Positions 9,549-21,079 of a DNA stretch of 64,000 bases are shown here, piece by piece. Position 1 is the stretch's first letter. Every line of letters begins with the position of its first letter. Made by a program: the position numbers and the translations under genes. Origin of the DNA: Grimontia sedimenti (lineage in GTDB: Bacteria; Pseudomonadota; Gammaproteobacteria; Enterobacterales; Vibrionaceae); contig NZ_JAALDL010000012.1 in NCBI RefSeq assembly GCF_011045095.1, forward strand, positions 108,322-172,321. The letters are read 5' to 3'. Below the pieces are notes generated by a model. The model worked only from the letters and a program-made list of their open reading frames with translations. It had not been told where the DNA came from and searched no databases.

Positions 9549-10550
9549 TTAAAACAGTTCGACATCATCCTCGGGCACAAGCTCTTGCAGCTCACCAGCG
9601 GCGATTAAATCTTCGTAGAAGGCGACTTGGTTTCGACCATTTTGCTTCGCTTTATAGAGTGCTTGGTCAGCGAAACCCAATACAGTAATAGCATTCAGCT
9701 CCTGATCACTGATGGCCGCAGCTCCCATAGAAATTGACACTTCCTTGGCTTGGCCATAATCGCGTTTGTTGACGGTCTCCAGAAAGTTTCTCACCGTGGC
9801 TTCCATCTGTTCACGAGGCTGTGGATGCATAATCACTACAAATTCATCACCACCATAGCGGAACAGAATATCTTCCTCGTCGAATGACTGCTTCATCATC
9901 GCAGTGATAAGCAGTAGCACTTCGTCGCCAAATACGTGACCAAGTGCATCGTTGATTTGCTTGAAGTGGTCAACATCGAAAATACACACCCAGTGATGAT
10001 GGGTAGGGTCATCAGTAATGCTAGTGCCCTGAATCAAAAAGCGATCGAGCAAGAGATCGATTTTGGTCGTCAATACTTTGCGGTTGTAGAGACCTGTCAG
10101 GCCGTCACGTTCGCTGGCTGAAATGATCTTCTGGTAGTTCTCGTATATCTTCGCGAGTCCTTCAATGAGTTGTACTTCATCGCCTTTGAGCTCGTCGGCT
10201 TTGCAGAACACGACTGCGTGGATGTCATTGTTTTCACCGTAACGGATGGGGACGGCTAGCAAGGATTGATTATCATCCTTACTGTATTCCACCACGTTCT
10301 CGCCAATGATCACGCAGTTGCGAAGTACCCGCTCGATGGCGTCTTTCTCTTCTTCGAACAAGAAGATGTCTGAACACGCGACAACCATGAACTCCGGGCT
10401 TGCTTCCGCATTGTAGTCCAACACCAATACCTGGTTAGCCGGTGTTAGCTGCAAAACAGTCGTAATAAGGCTTTCGGAAATGGTATCGGACTCTGTCTGG
10501 GCTGTAATATCGACCACCGAGTCCAGTACATCGATACTGGTAACAGTCAC
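9549..10550 (-). CDS. Diguanylate cyclase with N-terminal GAF-like region
   Basis: 333 residues, cytoplasmic (no signal or TM). Residues about 1-140 resemble a degenerate GAF sensor (ITAQTESDTISESLITTVLQ..., LLAVPIRYGENNDIHAVVF). The GGDEF domain follows (RDGLTGLYNRKVL, DVDHFKQINDALGHVFGDEV) with an intact RYGGDEF signature and FADQALYKAKQNGRNQV near the end, so it should make c-di-GMP. The RxxD product-inhibition site is missing (DEED in that position). It has its own terminator and lies 93 nt downstream of thiQ on the same strand, probably as a separate unit. Confidence 0.9.
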   Translation of the reverse strand: MTVTSIDVLDSVVDITAQTESDTISESLITTVLQLTPANQVLVLDYNAEASPEFMVVACSDIFLFEEEKDAIERVLRNCVIIGENVVEYSKDDNQSLLAVPIRYGENNDIHAVVFCKADELKGDEVQLIEGLAKIYENYQKIISASERDGLTGLYNRKVLTTKIDLLLDRFLIQGTSITDDPTHHHWVCIFDVDHFKQINDALGHVFGDEVLLLITAMMKQSFDEEDILFRYGGDEFVVIMHPQPREQMEATVRNFLETVNKRDYGQAKEVSISMGAAAISDQELNAITVLGFADQALYKAKQNGRNQVAFYEDLIAAGELQELVPEDDVELF

Positions 10551-10643
10551 AATCGCATCTCTCTTATGGGTTGAGTGTCTTAAAAATAAGTATAGATGCG
10601 GTTAGTTGATGCGCAATATTTCACCACGGCACATCAACTAAGA

Positions 10644-11333
10644 TTATGAAAGATAAGATTTTATGACTTCTGGTGGCGCGCTAAGTTCTTCAATGTCAGC
10701 GTGATAAACCACTTTTCCGCCATCAATAAACAACACTTTATCGGCGATGGTGATGGCATCTTCTGGATGATGGGTCACCATCAAAATGGTGGTTCCTGTT
10801 GTTTTGGCAAGTTGCTGAACTTCCAAAAGCATATCCCGTCGAAGGGAAGGATCCAGCGCCGAAAATGGCTCATCAAGCAAAAGCAGAGGGCGGTTACGGA
10901 CGAGACACCTTGCCAACGCCACCCGCTGTTTCTGGCCACCAGACAGTTCACCAGGCTGACGGTTTAGGTAACCTTCTAATCCTACCTTGGTGGCGGCTTC
11001 CTCAACACGAGCTTTGTCTTCAGCGCTCAGAGAGAGTTTGGGACTGATACCCAACGCAATATTGTCAAACGCACTCAGGTGACTGAACAAATTGTGTTCC
11101 TGGAAAAGAATAGAGAGGGGGCGATCATGCGATGGCTTTTGTGTGAAGTTGTCATCATTAAAGCTCACCGAGCCTCCTTGAGGCGGCAAAAGCCCGCACA
11201 GCAAAGAGAGCAGAGTACTTTTTCCTGCACCGCTGGGACCTAAAATGGCGGTGATGCTGCCAGGCGCTGCTTCAAAAGAGAAACTTAGCGTTTCAGACTG
11301 GTATTGATAATTGAGCTCACTGACGCGCAGCAT
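10644..11333 (-). CDS. thiQ: Thiamine ABC transporter ATP-binding protein ThiQ
   Basis: 229 residues from the ATG at 11333 (MLRVSELNYQYQ), matching the ~232 of E. coli; the frame is open to 11390 but that overlaps deep into thiP. Energises thiamine/TPP uptake. Walker A GPSGAGKST, Q-loop FQEHNLFSHL, signature LSGGQKQRVALARCL, Walker B LLLLDEPFSALD and switch His (VTHHPED) are all present. Start overlaps the thiP stop by 17 nt, so translation is coupled. Last gene of thiBPQ, under the TPP riboswitch upstream of thiB. Confidence 0.93.
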   Translation of the reverse strand: MLRVSELNYQYQSETLSFSFEAAPGSITAILGPSGAGKSTLLSLLCGLLPPQGGSVSFNDDNFTQKPSHDRPLSILFQEHNLFSHLSAFDNIALGISPKLSLSAEDKARVEEAATKVGLEGYLNRQPGELSGGQKQRVALARCLVRNRPLLLLDEPFSALDPSLRRDMLLEVQQLAKTTGTTILMVTHHPEDAITIADKVLFIDGGKVVYHADIEELSAPPEVIKSYLS

Positions 11334-12918
11334 AACGTTTTCCTGAAATAACTTTTTCGATGAGGGCGTAACTGCCGAGGCTGAGTGCAAACAGAATTAG
11401 CGATGCCGCAGCAGCCGCATCCATTTGATAGCTCCCCATTAGGTGGAACAGGTACAAAGGCAGGGTTTGGAAATCTTGACTGCCGACCAAAGCAATCGCA
11501 CCAAGATCGCCAGTTGAAAGCACAAAACTGATACCGACAGCACGGGCAATCGGTGCCTTTAGAGCACGCCATTCAATGAGCTTGAGGCGGTTGATTCCTT
11601 TTACACCGAGGCTATTGCACAGGTTCTGATATTGCTGCGAAAGTTGGAAAGCGGGTGTGCTTAAAGTTTTCACCACATAAGGCAACGCCATCAATGTATT
11701 GACTGCGAGAACCAGCCAATAAGGTGAACTAAACACATCGATGTGCTCGCGCAGCATCAGAAATAGACCCGTGCTGAGGACCACGCTGGGTACCACCAGG
11801 ATCAATGAAGCGGTCATCTCAATGCTATCTGCACGCCGGCTTGCGCCACATAAACGCCAAAAGCGGCTAGTGAGCACAATGGCACTGCCAAGTACAAAAG
11901 CGCTAAACGCAGCTCCTGCTGCCAATGATAGGGAGTTGGCAGTCGCCTGCCAAAGCGCTGCGCTTGTTAGTACATTCAGCGCGCTGGGGTTGATACCACT
12001 AAGGGCCACCATCAGAAGGGGAGGAATGACAAAAAGTACCGCGAGGACAATCCATGCGATGTCCCAGATTTTCTCAGCAGTGCTGTCGAGTCTTGGTGGA
12101 AGCACAATATGGCTGTCCTTTCCTTGTTGGGAAACAGGACGCGTCAGTCGCTGGATGGCGAGGTGGAAAAGGCCACAAAGCAGCAATTGCCAGAGTGCCA
12201 GCAGCGCACCTGTCTGCAAATCAAAATCAAAGCGGATAGCCTGATAGATAGCAAGCTCAATGGTTGTTGCGCCTGGACCTCCACCCAGAGCCATTACAGT
12301 CGCAAAGCTCGTAAAGCAGAGCATAAAGACCAAACCAATCACATGTGGCAATTGCTGCCGAAGGTAAGGCCATTCCAATAGGCGGAAGCGATGCCATCCG
12401 CGCATTCCGAGTTGTAGCGCAAGTCTTTGTTGATCAGTTGGAACCCGTTCTAACACCTGGAACAGAAGCTGAGTGGCAAATGGCATATTAAAGAAAACGT
12501 GTGCCAGCAAAATGCCAGAAAGGCCATAGATGTTGACGTCCCAGTTTATGCCAAGCAAAGGAAGCCAATCTGACAGTAATCCTCTTTTTCCGTAAATCGC
12601 CAGAATACCGAACACGCCAACCAGCACAGGCAGGACCAGCGTCATGGAAAATAATTTCAGTAATAAGCGCTTGCCAGGAAAATGTCGACGCGAGAGCGCA
12701 TGGGCAACAGGAATGGCTAAACCGACAGACAGCAGTGTTGAGAGCAAAGCCTGTTTGATGCTGAATTCCGTCACATGCTGCAAATATGGGTCGTGCCAGA
12801 GGGAGGCAATATCCAGAGACGGTGCCTGACTGAGCAAAGAAAACAAAGCGGCGCTAATCAGCACCGTGATGATTGACGCCGACAGGATGCCGGGCCAGGT
12901 TCTGGAAGGGTTCAACAC
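11317..12918 (-). CDS. thiP: Thiamine ABC transporter permease ThiP
   Basis: 533 residues, two fused six-TM permease halves typical of ThiP. Each half has a binding-protein-dependent transport EAA-type loop (e.g. ALQLGMRGWHRFRLLEWPYL and NSLGVKGINRLKLIEW) that docks on ThiQ. First TM ILSASIITVLISAALFSLL. Begins 4 nt after the thiB stop and overlaps thiQ, a tight thiB-thiP-thiQ operon. Confidence 0.94.
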   Translation of the reverse strand: MLNPSRTWPGILSASIITVLISAALFSLLSQAPSLDIASLWHDPYLQHVTEFSIKQALLSTLLSVGLAIPVAHALSRRHFPGKRLLLKLFSMTLVLPVLVGVFGILAIYGKRGLLSDWLPLLGINWDVNIYGLSGILLAHVFFNMPFATQLLFQVLERVPTDQQRLALQLGMRGWHRFRLLEWPYLRQQLPHVIGLVFMLCFTSFATVMALGGGPGATTIELAIYQAIRFDFDLQTGALLALWQLLLCGLFHLAIQRLTRPVSQQGKDSHIVLPPRLDSTAEKIWDIAWIVLAVLFVIPPLLMVALSGINPSALNVLTSAALWQATANSLSLAAGAAFSAFVLGSAIVLTSRFWRLCGASRRADSIEMTASLILVVPSVVLSTGLFLMLREHIDVFSSPYWLVLAVNTLMALPYVVKTLSTPAFQLSQQYQNLCNSLGVKGINRLKLIEWRALKAPIARAVGISFVLSTGDLGAIALVGSQDFQTLPLYLFHLMGSYQMDAAAAASLILFALSLGSYALIEKVISGKRYAARQ

Positions 12919-12922
12919 GTAA

Positions 12923-13918
12923 TTATTTTACCAGGGCCGATTGCCATTCACGAATCCAGGTGCGGCGGTTGTCAGCCACTTTCTCAGGTGCGAACTGCAG
13001 GCTATTCTCTGGAACAGAGAGTGTTTCGAAGCCTTTTGGCAGTTCAACGCCAGTGACTGGGTACATCCATTGACCAGTTGGTACCGCATTTTGGAAGCCG
13101 TCACTCAGGATGAATTGCATAAACTGATCGGCCAGTTCCTGTCTTTCTGAACTTTTCACTTTGGCTGCCACTTCTACTTGCATGTAGTGGCCTTCTTCAA
13201 AGGCAGCGCTGCTGAAGTTAGGGTTTTCTTCCGCAATCAAGTGATAAGCAGGAGATGTGGTGTAAGACAGTACCATGTCTGATTCGCCATTCAGGAACAT
13301 GCTGTAAGCTTCAGACCAGCCTTTGGTGACGGTAACGGTTTTCTCTGCCAGTTGCTGCCAGGCACCCGTAACATCATCGCCGTAGACGGATTTCATCCAC
13401 AGCATCAGGCCTTGGCCAGGTGTTGAAGTGCGAGGATCCTGATAGATGACAGAGATGTCATCACGCTTCTCAACCAGCTCTTTCAAACTCTTCGGCGGGT
13501 TTTCCAGTTTGGTTTTATCGTAAACAAACGCGAAGTAGCCGTAGTCATAAGGAACGAAGGTTTCGTTGTTCCAACCATTTGGTAGAGTCACAGATTTGGT
13601 GTCCACACTGTGCTTTGCCAGCAGGCCGGTCTTTTCAGCTTCAGTCATTAGGTTGGTATCTAAGCCCAGAATGACGTCAGCTTTGCTGTTTTTTCCCTCT
13701 AGACGCAGGCGATTAAGGATGGTTACGCCATCTTCCAGAGCCACGAGGTTCAGGGTGCAGTGGCATTCTGCTTCGAAGGCTTTTTTAACCGCTGGGCCCG
13801 GACCCCAGTCAGCGGCAAAAGAGTCGTAAGTGTATACCGTCAGGGTATCAGTAGAGTGTGCCAGCGCAGGACCAGCCATGGTCATTGCCAACATCAGAGC
13901 AGAAATAGAATATTTCAT
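12923..13918 (-). CDS. thiB: Thiamine-binding periplasmic protein ThiB (TbpA)
   Basis: 331 residues. Captures thiamine/TMP/TPP in the periplasm for ThiPQ. Signal peptide MKYSISALMLAMTMAGPALA, then LTVYTYDSFAADWGPGPAVK, DVILGLDTNL and YQDPRTSTPGQGLMLWMKS, all characteristic of the family. First gene of the operon; its Shine-Dalgarno (GTGAGG, 13924-13929) can pair with CCTCAC at 13947-13952 in the leader, so the riboswitch probably controls translation initiation. Confidence 0.95.
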   Translation of the reverse strand: MKYSISALMLAMTMAGPALAHSTDTLTVYTYDSFAADWGPGPAVKKAFEAECHCTLNLVALEDGVTILNRLRLEGKNSKADVILGLDTNLMTEAEKTGLLAKHSVDTKSVTLPNGWNNETFVPYDYGYFAFVYDKTKLENPPKSLKELVEKRDDISVIYQDPRTSTPGQGLMLWMKSVYGDDVTGAWQQLAEKTVTVTKGWSEAYSMFLNGESDMVLSYTTSPAYHLIAEENPNFSSAAFEEGHYMQVEVAAKVKSSERQELADQFMQFILSDGFQNAVPTGQWMYPVTGVELPKGFETLSVPENSLQFAPEKVADNRRTWIREWQSALVK

Positions 13919-13978
13919 CAGTGCCTCACGTCAATGTGCGGCGAGGGTGAGGTCATTGAGCGGGTCAGCTTTGGACAT

Positions 13979-14066
13979 CTCATTCCTACGCCAGCATTAT
14001 CTGGTTCAGGTACATGGGTTTAGCGTTCGCAATCTCAGCCGACGAAGTCAGCACCCCACGAGATGT
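13979..14066 (-). promoter_or_regulatory. TPP riboswitch (THI box) of thiBPQ
   Basis: On the minus strand the conserved elements follow in order: CTCGTGGGGTGC, GGCTGAGATTGCGAACGC, ACCC, then ACCTGAACCAGATAATGCTG and GCGTAGGAATGAG. This is the standard pyrimidine- and pyrophosphate-binding architecture. Expression platform: a CCTCAC/GTGAGG hairpin (13924-13952) that would mask the thiB ribosome site. No poly-U terminator is visible, so translational control is inferred. Confidence 0.93.
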
Positions 14067-14074
14067 CTTTCATT

Positions 14075-14097
14075 GTAATCATCACACTGATGATTAC
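14075..14097. repeat. Perfect 10-bp inverted repeat upstream of the TPP riboswitch
   Basis: GTAATCATCA-CAC-TGATGATTAC, 10-bp arms and 3-nt loop. It lies between the DUF547 stop and the riboswitch. No T run follows on the minus strand, so it is not a typical terminator; an operator or weak transcript-end hairpin is possible. Confidence 0.6.
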
Positions 14098-14106
14098 CAA
14101 TCCTTC

Positions 14107-14901
14107 TTATGGTTGATTCAAAGACCAGTCGTAATCGTATTTGATTTTACCGCTCCAACCTTCGAGTTTGGTGCCGTCGCGATACCGGTCGATTGCTTTA
14201 AGGATCTCCTGCTCGTTGTCGCCAAAGTCATCACCATACCACTCGTAGATCGAGGACAGAGTCAAAGTATTACCGTCAATGCTGGCGCCTTTATTGCTGT
14301 TGGTGAACTGCTTGGCTGCTGCTTCCAATAGCGCTTCACTGTTATCTGCGGAAAACGCGGTCGTAGCGAGGTTAGGGCAACCCAAGCTGGCACAATTGAC
14401 CGCATAGTGAATGCGTGAGTCATTCCAAATCGGGCGAAGAATACGGTGCTCAATGTCATTGAGCGTCAATGATTGCCCAGCGATTTTGGCAACATCATCA
14501 TCCCAAGGACCAAAACTTAAAAAGCCACCCAGTTTAGTAATTGATTTTACAGGGTACTCGTCGAGAATAAGTTGAACAGTCAGCGCATTGTATAGATTTA
14601 CCCAGTAAGCAAACTGTTCAGCCTTACTGTAATTACGAGGATCCAGAGCAGTCAGATTAGTCAGGTATTGACTGAGTAAGGTCTTATCAGCCGGACTGAC
14701 TGCGCTGTAATTGAAAAGGTTGTGCTGGCCTTTTTCGAGAAGGTACTTGTCTAGGATTTTCTGCCAATGGCCATGATCAAACGAAGCAGAGTTAGACTCG
14801 TTACTCTTATCCCAAATAGGCCAGAGGTCGCTTTTGGGTGCAGCCAAAGCCTGGCTGCTCAAAAATAAAAAGGCGGCGCAAATGGTTAAAATAGTTCGCA
14901 T
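14107..14901 (-). CDS. DUF547 domain-containing exported protein
   Basis: 264 residues with signal peptide ending SSQALA. The DUF547 core is clear: FAYWVNLYNALTVQLILDEYP, SLTLNDIEHRILRP, HYAVNCASLGCPNL (conserved Cys-x4-Cys) and LSSIYEWYGDDFG near the end. The biochemical role of the family is not firmly established; the fold is papain-like in some members. Its start codon is only 33 nt from a 262-bp palindromic element, so its promoter must lie inside that element or beyond it. Confidence 0.88.
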   Translation of the reverse strand: MRTILTICAAFLFLSSQALAAPKSDLWPIWDKSNESNSASFDHGHWQKILDKYLLEKGQHNLFNYSAVSPADKTLLSQYLTNLTALDPRNYSKAEQFAYWVNLYNALTVQLILDEYPVKSITKLGGFLSFGPWDDDVAKIAGQSLTLNDIEHRILRPIWNDSRIHYAVNCASLGCPNLATTAFSADNSEALLEAAAKQFTNSNKGASIDGNTLTLSSIYEWYGDDFGDNEQEILKAIDRYRDGTKLEGWSGKIKYDYDWSLNQP

Positions 14902-14934
14902 GATCTTTTCCCTAAAGAGTCGTTCTAAAGCCTT

Positions 14935-15196
14935 TACCCAAACAACCTGAAGATGCAGGATTCAGCAAGATTGACTGACGTTGTGATCGCGGCGTTCCTT
15001 TGCAGGTGTAGTCACCTCCATCAAAAAGGAACAACAAAGAGCACGACTTCAGTCAACTTGCCCGAAGGGAGGCCCTCAATGCGCCCACTTCTTCGTTAAA
15101 TTCCACGGAAATAGAACCACTATTCCTCGTAGAATTTGCCTCGAATTGAACGCATTGATGACCTCTGAATGCGAGTATCTTCAGGTCGTTTGGGTA
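14935..15196. mobile_element. MITE-like palindromic element (262 bp)
   Basis: Terminal inverted repeats: left TACCCAAACAACCTGAAGAT (14935), right complement TACCCAAACGACCTGAAGAT (ends 15195), continuing imperfectly through a GATTCAG/GCATTCAG block. Inside are two nested imperfect palindromes: 14966-15060 (CAAGATTGACTGACG ... CTTCAGTCAACTTG, with AGGTG-TAGT-CACCT at the tip) and 15075-15162 (CAATGCG ... CGCATTG, with GGAAATAG-AACCA-CTATTCC at the tip). There is no transposase ORF. It fills most of the 379-bp gap between DUF547 and leuD. I recognise the TACCCAAAC..CCTGAAGAT end as a motif dispersed in Vibrionaceae genomes, but copy number here cannot be checked. Confidence 0.72.
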
Positions 15197-15232
15197 TAGA
15201 CCTTTTAATCCATCATTTTCTTTCTGATACGA

Positions 15233-15261
15233 CAAAAAAAGCCGACTCGATGAGCCGGCTT
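15233..15261 (-). terminator. Terminator of the leu operon
   Basis: Minus-strand stem AGCCGGCTC / GAGTCGGCT followed by seven Ts, 20 nt past the leuD stop. Confidence 0.85.
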
Positions 15262-15280
15262 GTTGATACTTTGCCTGCGA

Positions 15281-15883
15281 TCACGACAAAAATGCTGGGA
15301 TCTTACTTTCGTATTCTGCGATCTTTTCTTCGTGTTGCAGCGTCAAACCGATGCTGTCTAGGCCATTCAGCAAGCAGTGACGGCGGAACTCGTCGATTTC
15401 GAACGAGTAAGATTTACCACCCGCTGAAACGGTTTGCGCTTCCAGATCCAACGCGATCTCCGCGCCTTCATTGGCTTCCACAAACTTAAACAGTTCGTCG
15501 ACTTCTGCTTCAGTCAGCTTAACCGGTACCATCTGGTTATTGATGGAGTTACCGTAGAAGATGTCCGCAAAGCTTGGCGCGATCATCACTTTGAAGCCGA
15601 AATCAGCCAGTGCCCAAGGTGCGTGTTCGCGTGAAGACCCACAACCAAAGTTCTCGCGTGCCAGTAGCACACTAGCGCCTTTGTAACGCGCTTGGTTTAG
15701 TACGAACTCTGGGTTGTCCTGCTGACCTGCATCGTCCAGAAAACGCCAGTCGTGAAACAGGTGCTTACCAAAACCGGTGCGGGTCACTTTCTGCAAAAAT
15801 TGCTTTGGAATGATGGCGTCAGTATCGACGTTTGCTGCGTCCAGCGGCGCCACCAAGCCTGTGTGTTGTTTAATTCCTGACAT
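15281..15883 (-). CDS. leuD: 3-isopropylmalate dehydratase small subunit
   Basis: 200 residues. With LeuC it isomerises 2-isopropylmalate to 3-isopropylmalate in leucine synthesis. The swivel-domain signature [14 protein letters not shown] and the [13 protein letters not shown] loop are present; normal length. 10 nt after leuC, last gene of leuABCD. Confidence 0.97.
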   Translation of the reverse strand: MSGIKQHTGLVAPLDAANVDTDAIIPKQFLQKVTRTGFGKHLFHDWRFLDDAGQQDNPEFVLNQARYKGASVLLARENFGCGSSREHAPWALADFGFKVMIAPSFADIFYGNSINNQMVPVKLTEAEVDELFKFVEANEGAEIALDLEAQTVSAGGKSYSFEIDEFRRHCLLNGLDSIGLTLQHEEKIAEYESKIPAFLS

Positions 15884-15893
15884 GGTGGGCTCC

Positions 15894-17294
15894 TTATAAG
15901 CTGTTTACGTCAACGAAGTGACCGGCAACGGCTGCAGCTGCTGCCATCGCTGGGCTCACCAAATGAGTGCGGCCTTCGCGACCCTGACGGCCTTCGAAGT
16001 TACGGTTACTGGTGGATGCACAGCGCTCTTTTGGCCCAAGGCGGTCATTGTTCATCGCCAGACACATAGAGCAACCTGGCAGACGCCATTCAAAGCCTGC
16101 TTCGACGAAAATCTTGTCCAGACCCTCTTGCTCTGCTTGCGCTTTGACCTGCTCAGAACCAGGCACCACCAGCGCCTGAACGCCTGCAGCCACTTTACGG
16201 CCTTTGGCGACAGCCGCTGCGGCGCGCATGTCTTCTATACGTGAGTTGGTGCAAGAGCCGATAAACACTTTATCGATGGTGATGTCAGTGATTTTCTGGC
16301 CAGCTTTGATGCCCATGTAGCGAAGCGCACGCTCTGCAGAGTGACGCTCGATAGGGTCACTAAAGCTTTCCGGTGCTGGAACCACATCGTTCACACCCAC
16401 AACCTGACCTGGGTTGGTGCCCCAAGTGACCTGGTTAGAGATGTCTGCTGCTTCCAACGTGACGATGGTGTCGAACTCAGCGTCAGCGTCAGTTTTCAGG
16501 CTGTTCCAGTATTCAACAGCTGCATCCCAGTCTGCACCAGTTGGCGAGAACTTGCGGCCTTGCAGGTATTCAAAGGTAGTTTGATCCGGCGCAACCAGAC
16601 CCGCTTTCGCGCCGAGCTCGATCGCCATGTTACAGACCGTCATGCGGCCTTCCATGGTCAAGTCTTCAATCGCTTGACCACAGAACTCAACCACGTGACC
16701 AGTACCACCTGCGTGGCCGACTTTGCCGATGATCGCGAGAACGATATCTTTCGCGGTCACGCCTTCAGCGACCTTGCCTTTGACCTCAATTTTCATGGTC
16801 TTGGCACGGCCTTGCTTCAGGGTTTGAGTCGCCAGTACGTGTTCAACTTCAGAGGTACCGATACCGAACGCCAGCGCGCCAAACGCGCCGTGGGTCGCGG
16901 TGTGGGAGTCGCCACAAACAATGGTGGTGCCCGGCAAAGTAATACCCAGCTCAGGACCCATGACGTGAACGATGCCCTGATAAGGGTGGTTCAAATCGTA
17001 AAGGGTAACGCCGAACTCTTCACAGTTCTTTGCCAGCGTTTCCATCTGAATTTTTGCCATCTCGCCCGAGGCGTTGATGTCTTTGGTCTCAGTAGAAACG
17101 TTGTGATCCATGGTCGCGAAGGTTTTAGAAACCTGACGCACCTTACGACCATGTTGACGCAGGCCATCAAATGCCTGAGGGGAGGTCACTTCGTGGACCA
17201 AGTGACGGTCGATATACAGCAACGGGGTTTCTCCCGGTGCTTCTACGACGATATGCGCGTCGTAGATTTTTTCGTAAAGGGTTTTCGCTGACAT
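15894..17294 (-). CDS. leuC: 3-isopropylmalate dehydratase large subunit
   Basis: 466 residues, aconitase-family [4Fe-4S] enzyme. Cluster cysteines are visible in [14 protein letters not shown] and [42 protein letters not shown] is the family core. Lies 39 nt downstream of leuB and 10 nt upstream of leuD. Confidence 0.97.
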   Translation of the reverse strand: MSAKTLYEKIYDAHIVVEAPGETPLLYIDRHLVHEVTSPQAFDGLRQHGRKVRQVSKTFATMDHNVSTETKDINASGEMAKIQMETLAKNCEEFGVTLYDLNHPYQGIVHVMGPELGITLPGTTIVCGDSHTATHGAFGALAFGIGTSEVEHVLATQTLKQGRAKTMKIEVKGKVAEGVTAKDIVLAIIGKVGHAGGTGHVVEFCGQAIEDLTMEGRMTVCNMAIELGAKAGLVAPDQTTFEYLQGRKFSPTGADWDAAVEYWNSLKTDADAEFDTIVTLEAADISNQVTWGTNPGQVVGVNDVVPAPESFSDPIERHSAERALRYMGIKAGQKITDITIDKVFIGSCTNSRIEDMRAAAAVAKGRKVAAGVQALVVPGSEQVKAQAEQEGLDKIFVEAGFEWRLPGCSMCLAMNNDRLGPKERCASTSNRNFEGRQGREGRTHLVSPAMAAAAAVAGHFVDVNSL

Positions 17295-17333
17295 TGCCCT
17301 GTCTTCCTTAATAATTATGTGCTTCCAGTGCGC

Positions 17334-19981
<2,648 letters not shown>

Positions 19982-20037
19982 GGTCGTTCCCTCATGTGCC
20001 GTTATTAGGTTGTACTCCGCACCTTTGGCAGGTCATA

Positions 20038-20066
20038 CAAAAAACCCGCGCCTTGGCGCGGGTTTC
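20038..20066 (-). terminator. leu operon attenuator terminator
   Basis: Minus-strand hairpin AAACCCGCGCC-AA-GGCGCGGGTTTTTTG lies between the leucine-rich leader peptide and leuA. GCGCGGGTAG at the end of the leader gene can compete for part of this stem, as expected for attenuation. Confidence 0.85.
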
Positions 20067-20100
20067 GTGTGTCAGGTGAAAACTGTTTTCAATCCATGAC

Positions 20101-20160
20101 CTACCCGCGCGAACAATTCACGAGAAGTAGAAGGTCTAGAAGGAAAATGCGTTTCATCAT
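20101..20160 (-). CDS. leuL: leu operon leader peptide
   Basis: 19 residues, MMKRIFLLDLLLLVNCSRG, with six Leu (LL-D-LLLL) in the middle. Position 120 nt upstream of leuA, just ahead of an intrinsic terminator, and the Leu-rich run make ribosome-stalling attenuation by charged tRNA-Leu the obvious role. Too short for ordinary gene calling. Confidence 0.85.
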   Translation of the reverse strand: MMKRIFLLDLLLLVNCSRG

Positions 20161-20192
20161 TTGTAACAGTTCTCTAAAGATGTCTGCACAAA

Positions 20193-20222
20193 TGAATACC
20201 AAACAGCTTACTAAAGCGTCAA
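20193..20222 (-). promoter_or_regulatory. Candidate sigma-70 promoter of the leu operon
   Basis: Minus strand TTGACG - 18 nt - TATTCA, placing transcription start ~30 nt upstream of leuL. The rest of the 274-bp gap to the TetR gene is AT-rich with no other clear signal. Confidence 0.35.
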
Positions 20223-20434
20223 TATCAAATTAGAAAATAACAAGAAAGCGTCACTCATAATGTTAACTGTGGTTTAAAAAACTGCTTTTTAAGTAAAAAA
20301 CCAGAGTATTCATCTGTGGTTATTTTTTAAGCGGAAATTCATCACAATCCTATGATCTAGGGAATTAAATTGTGCGAAAAGAGACCAAACAGGGAGTAGT
20401 ATAAATTCAACGCTGATGAATTACGGATGATGCC

Positions 20435-21079
20435 ATGACCAAAAAGCCGGGTCGACCATTGGGAGGCTCTGATGCCAGAGCTGCGCTGATCAGTGAAGCC
20501 CAACGCTTTTTCCACAAACAACCCTACCACAAGGTGTCGACGCGCCGTATTGCAGAAAATGCCGGTGTCGACGTGGCGATGATCCGCTATTACTTTGGCA
20601 ATAAAGCAGGCTTGTTTGAGGCCATGGTCAGAGAGACAGCGGCGCCGATGATCACCCGAATGCGTCAGGCGGTGGAAGAAGGGAAAATTGAAAGCCTCAA
20701 TGATGTCGTCACAACGTTTTACCGCGAGATGTCGACAGGACCTAATCTACCCACGCTGATCTTCCGCAGCATGATGCTGGATGAAGACGATCAGCAGCGA
20801 CAGGTGGTCGAAAAGCTGTTTCAGGACATTCTTTTGCCCCTTCACCAATTACTCTTTCAGCGTCTACAGGAAAAAGGCGCTTTGAGAAAAGACATCGATC
20901 CGGAATTGGCGCGAATGAGCTTCTCAAGCTTGATGGTGTTTCCATTTATCATTCCCACGGCGCTCGCTGACATTCAAGGGATCACCATGGACAGCGCTTT
21001 TCTGGAAAAACTCGCCAAACACAACGCCGCACTGCTGCAACACGGAATTTTCAAGGTTCAGGGAGACAACACACTATGA
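20435..21079 (+). CDS. TetR/AcrR family regulator of the adjacent RND pump
   Basis: 214 residues. N-terminal helix-turn-helix (STRRIAENAGVDVAMIRYYFGNKAGLFEAMV, about residues 35-65) is the classic TetR DNA-binding unit; the C-terminal part is a helical ligand-binding domain. Its stop overlaps the adaptor start by 4 nt (ATGA), so it is the first gene of the operon and probably autoregulates it. Confidence 0.92.
   Translation: MTKKPGRPLGGSDARAALISEAQRFFHKQPYHKVSTRRIAENAGVDVAMIRYYFGNKAGLFEAMVRETAAPMITRMRQAVEEGKIESLNDVVTTFYREMSTGPNLPTLIFRSMMLDEDDQQRQVVEKLFQDILLPLHQLLFQRLQEKGALRKDIDPELARMSFSSLMVFPFIIPTALADIQGITMDSAFLEKLAKHNAALLQHGIFKVQGDNTL

Noticed and set aside
15053-15235. 60-residue minus-strand frame upstream of DUF547
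   Set aside because: Lies within the palindromic element; no ribosome site and the composition is explained by the inverted repeats.
16341-17291. 316-residue plus-strand open frame
   Set aside because: Antisense shadow of leuC, which is unmistakable on the other strand.
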